Shown one piece after another: positions 7,065 to 8,578 of a stretch of DNA of 8,578 bases. The position numbers and the translations under genes are program-made. Below the pieces are notes generated by a model, which was given only the letters and a program-made list of their open reading frames with translations, did not search any database and was not told where the DNA came from. Origin of the DNA: an uncultured Bacteroidales bacterium (lineage in GTDB: Bacteria > Bacteroidota > Bacteroidia > Bacteroidales > UBA932); assembly GCA_946405485.1 (NCBI GenBank), contig CAMJHJ010000098.1, positions 1 through 8,578 of the forward strand, written 5' to 3'. The first letter of the stretch is position 1, and each line of letters begins with the position of its first letter.

Positions 7065-7907
7065 TTAAAATAGGAGCTTCGCCTTGACCGGGAAATGGTC
7101 GGAGATGAAGGCACGGCCGCCATACGCCTTGGTCAGGGTCTCATATTCCACGCAACTGCCGAATCCTTTCTCCCAGATGAAATCGATAGAAGAATAGTGC
7201 TTTCCCCAATCGTGGGCGGTATCGAGATTGTCGGACTTGGTCGCGATGGCGCGGCAGTCGTACATCTCCTTTTTGATCGGGGCCATCGAAGGATCGTCGA
7301 TGGTCATGTTGAAGTCTCCCGTCACAAGGAGCGGAAGGCCCTGGGGATTCATCTCGGCGATCTTCCTAAGGATCAGGGAGAGGCCTTCGGCGCGGGCTTT
7401 TTCGCCCGTGTTGTCGAGGTGGGTGTTCACCAGGAAGTACTTGTTGCCGGATTTCTTGTCTTTGAGAAGGGCCCAGGTGGCGGTGCGCATGTATTCGGCA
7501 TCCCAGCCCTTGGAGGGCTTGTCTGGGGTCTCGGAAAGCCAGAAAGTGCCCCATTTGAGAAGGGAGGTCGTCCGTTTGTTGTAGAAGATGGCCATGTGCT
7601 CCCCTTCCTGCTTGCCATCCTCCCGGCCGACGCCGACCCATTTATAGTCATCCAGGAAGTAGACCAAGGGCTTGATCTGGCCCAGGAGCGCTTCCTGCAG
7701 GCCCATCACATCCGGATGCTGGTCTTTAATCATCTCCAGGACGGCGTCCGCACGGAGTTCCCAGGAATTGGTGCCGTCTTTGGCCGTGCCGACACGGATA
7801 TTGAAAGACATCGCGGTCACTCCGTTGAAGCTGTCTTTTTCTGGCTTGCCGGCGCCGCAGGGAAGGGCGCAGAGGAGGATCGCAAGGGCGAGGGTGATTT
7901 TTTTCAT
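7065..7907 (-). CDS. Secreted endonuclease/exonuclease/phosphatase (EEP) family protein
   Basis: The product is 280 residues with the DNase I/sphingomyelinase/inositol-phosphatase fold, whose members cleave phosphodiester or phosphomonoester bonds with Mg2+. The signal peptide runs to about residue 19. Its Cys17 follows L-P rather than a canonical lipobox, so a lipoprotein is unlikely. Catalytic motifs are complete and in order: N36 in M-S-F-N-I-R, E72 in G-L-Q-E-A, H163 in V-N-T-H-L-D-N, D198-F-N200 in T-G-D-F-N, D242 in S-S-I-D-F-I, and D270-H271 in I-S-D-H-F-P. An in-frame ATG at 7952 would add 15 residues ahead of the signal peptide and lie upstream of the -7 box, so ATG at 7907 is preferred. 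It is the first gene of the operon. The family does not reveal the substrate; nucleic acid, phospholipid or sugar-phosphate esters are all possible, and export argues against DNA repair. Confidence 0.9.
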   Translation of the reverse strand: MKKITLALAILLCALPCGAGKPEKDSFNGVTAMSFNIRVGTAKDGTNSWELRADAVLEMIKDQHPDVMGLQEALLGQIKPLVYFLDDYKWVGVGREDGKQEGEHMAIFYNKRTTSLLKWGTFWLSETPDKPSKGWDAEYMRTATWALLKDKKSGNKYFLVNTHLDNTGEKARAEGLSLILRKIAEMNPQGLPLLVTGDFNMTIDDPSMAPIKKEMYDCRAIATKSDNLDTAHDWGKHYSSIDFIWEKGFGSCVEYETLTKAYGGRAFISDHFPVKAKLLF

Positions 7908-7939
7908 GCTTGGGGGCGTTTTGTTGCTGTGCCAAAAGA

Positions 7940-7947
7940 CAAATGTA
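7940..7947 (-). promoter_or_regulatory. -7 element of the operon promoter
   Basis: The minus strand reads TACATTTG at 7947-7940, an exact match to TAnnTTTG. Transcription would start near 7933, giving a leader of about 25 bases to the ATG at 7907. A TTTG at 7975-7972 could be the -33 element, but its 24-base spacing is longer than usual. The element faces away from the plus-strand promoter at 7962-7969. Confidence 0.6.
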
Positions 7948-7961
7948 CTCATTTTATTTGT

Positions 7962-7969
7962 TATTTTTG
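7962..7969 (+). promoter_or_regulatory. -7 element of the ThiL-like gene promoter
   Basis: TATTTTTG at 7962-7969 matches TAnnTTTG exactly. The expected start of transcription near 7975-7977 leaves a leader of about 16 bases before the ATG at 7992. No clear TTG occurs 19-21 bases upstream, so the promoter may be weak or activator-dependent. Confidence 0.5.
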
Positions 7970-7991
7970 CACAAATCAGGCCAGCACAGCT

Positions 7992-8578
7992 ATGGAAGAG
8001 ACTCGCAGTTCGAAAGAAGAAACCCGCACTCCTCAGGAAGAAACCCGTTTCGCAGACATCGGAAAAAGAGAGGCCGTCCGGCGGCTATATGAAGGGACCC
8101 CTTTCCGGGAGGTCCGTTCGGTTCAATTCGCGGCGGCAGGAGCCGGCGACACGGTCCAGCAGGCATCGAAACTGCTGCTGGAGGGGATTGATTTCGACCT
8201 GGTCTATTTCCCACTGAAGCATCTGGGCTACAAGGCGGTGGTCGCCGTGACCGGTGAGTTGCTGGCGGCCTTGGCGCATCCGAAGGTTTTGTCGCTTGTG
8301 CTGGGGATTTCCGCCAAACTGGATTTTGCCCAGATCCGGGAGATTTGGGGCGGAGTCGTCGCGGCGGCCCGGGAATATGGCTACGCCGATGTAGCGCTGG
8401 ATCTGGTTCCGTCTCGTAACGGGCTGGCTATCAGTCTTTCCGCAACGGGGTCCGTCTCACAGTTGACGGCCCGCCGACGGCCCGCACCCAAGAGCAAGGA
8501 CCTGCTCTGCGTGTCGGGCAGCCTCGGTGCCGCGTATCTGGGCTTCCGCCTGCTGGAGCGGGAGAAGAGGGCCTTTGA
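7992..8578 (+). CDS. ThiL-like (thiamine-monophosphate kinase family) protein with degenerate active site, partial
   Basis: The frame is open from ATG at 7992 to the right edge, giving 195 residues without a stop. Residues 61-83 (L-L-L-E-G-I-D-F-D-L...P-L-K-H-L-G-Y-K-A-V), 144-150 (G-L-A-I-S-L-S) and 171-192 (L-L-C-V-S-G-S-L-G-A-A-Y...L-L-E-R-E-K) follow the Bacteroides ThiL pattern almost without gaps. ThiL phosphorylates thiamine monophosphate to thiamine diphosphate with ATP and Mg2+. The motifs that do this are altered. No G-D-D-A-A is found near 40-55. T-T-D before L-L-x-E-G is A58-S59-K60. N-x-S-D is V86-T-G-E89. G-G-D-T-T is A135-L-D-L-V139, keeping only the Asp. V-H-F is I-D-F, and S-G-D is S-G-S. 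There is no frameshift in the visible part. The N-terminus carries three E-E-T-R repeats. The likely product is a non-catalytic or repurposed paralog. Comparison is with family motifs as I remember them, not a computed alignment. Confidence 0.8.
   Translation, partial: MEETRSSKEETRTPQEETRFADIGKREAVRRLYEGTPFREVRSVQFAAAGAGDTVQQASKLLLEGIDFDLVYFPLKHLGYKAVVAVTGELLAALAHPKVLSLVLGISAKLDFAQIREIWGGVVAAAREYGYADVALDLVPSRNGLAISLSATGSVSQLTARRRPAPKSKDLLCVSGSLGAAYLGFRLLEREKRAF
7995..8048 (+). repeat. Three-copy 21-bp repeat encoding E-E-T-R heptads
   Basis: GAAGAGACTCGC (7995), GAAGAAACCCGC (8016) and GAAGAAACCCGT (8037) start exactly 21 bases apart. Each encodes Glu-Glu-Thr-Arg, at residues 2-5, 9-12 and 16-19 of the ThiL-like protein. 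The three-residue linkers differ (S-S-K and T-P-Q). The heptad spacing and charge would suit a short amphipathic or disordered N-terminal extension that ordinary ThiL proteins lack. Confidence 0.7.

Larger units (their letters stand above)
7928..7973. repeat. Imperfect inverted repeat spanning the divergent promoters
   Basis: TGTGCCAAAA (7928-7937) and TTTTTGCACA (7964-7973) are reverse complements at 9 of 10 positions, separated by 26 bases. The right arm overlaps the plus-strand -7 box. The minus-strand -7 box lies between the arms. This could be an operator for a dimeric regulator controlling both directions, or a chance dyad in AT-rich sequence. Confidence 0.35.

Noticed and set aside
5282..7087. 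A 601-codon open frame on the plus strand opposite the alkaline phosphatase and beta-helix genes
   Set aside because: It shows no family motifs and lies opposite well-supported genes; it is a codon-usage shadow.
7908..7952. Start of the EEP protein at ATG 7952
   Set aside because: It would place 15 residues before the signal peptide and start upstream of the predicted -7 box at 7940-7947.

Overview
The window looks like a GC-rich member of the Bacteroidota, most likely Bacteroidales. Three promoters carry the TAnnTTTG -7 element typical of that phylum, there are no clear Shine-Dalgarno sites, and the protein at the right edge follows the Bacteroides-type ThiL pattern closely. The genus cannot be fixed from sequence alone. 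Rikenellaceae or a related GC-rich gut lineage is my guess.

Layout from left to right: a tRNA-Ser(GCU) gene on the minus strand is cut by the left edge, with its own promoter at 89-118. Next comes a compact minus-strand gene row, transcribed from right to left: an endonuclease/exonuclease/phosphatase-family protein (7065-7907), a PhoA-type alkaline phosphatase (5630-7021), a right-handed beta-helix protein (3686-5626), a GH78 alpha-L-rhamnosidase (961-3693) and a glycerophosphodiester phosphodiesterase (135-956). The gaps are 43, 3, -8 and 4 bases, so this is almost certainly one operon. All five products begin with a signal peptide. No SusC/SusD pair, regulator or transporter is visible.

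The operon pairs three phosphate-ester hydrolases with two glycan-active or glycan-binding-fold proteins. One reading is removal of phosphorus-containing groups together with rhamnose from a complex glycan, for example a glycerol-phosphate-decorated rhamnose polysaccharide. This is inference; the proteins could also act on separate substrates.

The short AT-rich region 7908-7991 holds divergent promoters within an imperfect dyad. It drives the operon to the left and, to the right, a plus-strand gene (7992 to the edge). That gene is clearly related to thiamine-monophosphate kinase (ThiL) but has lost most of the ATP/Mg-binding motifs, while the rest of the fold signature is well kept. This apparent pseudokinase is the most unusual item here. 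A second notable item is a 17-bp near-perfect direct repeat that brackets the phosphodiesterase gene and repeats the 3' end of the rhamnosidase gene.
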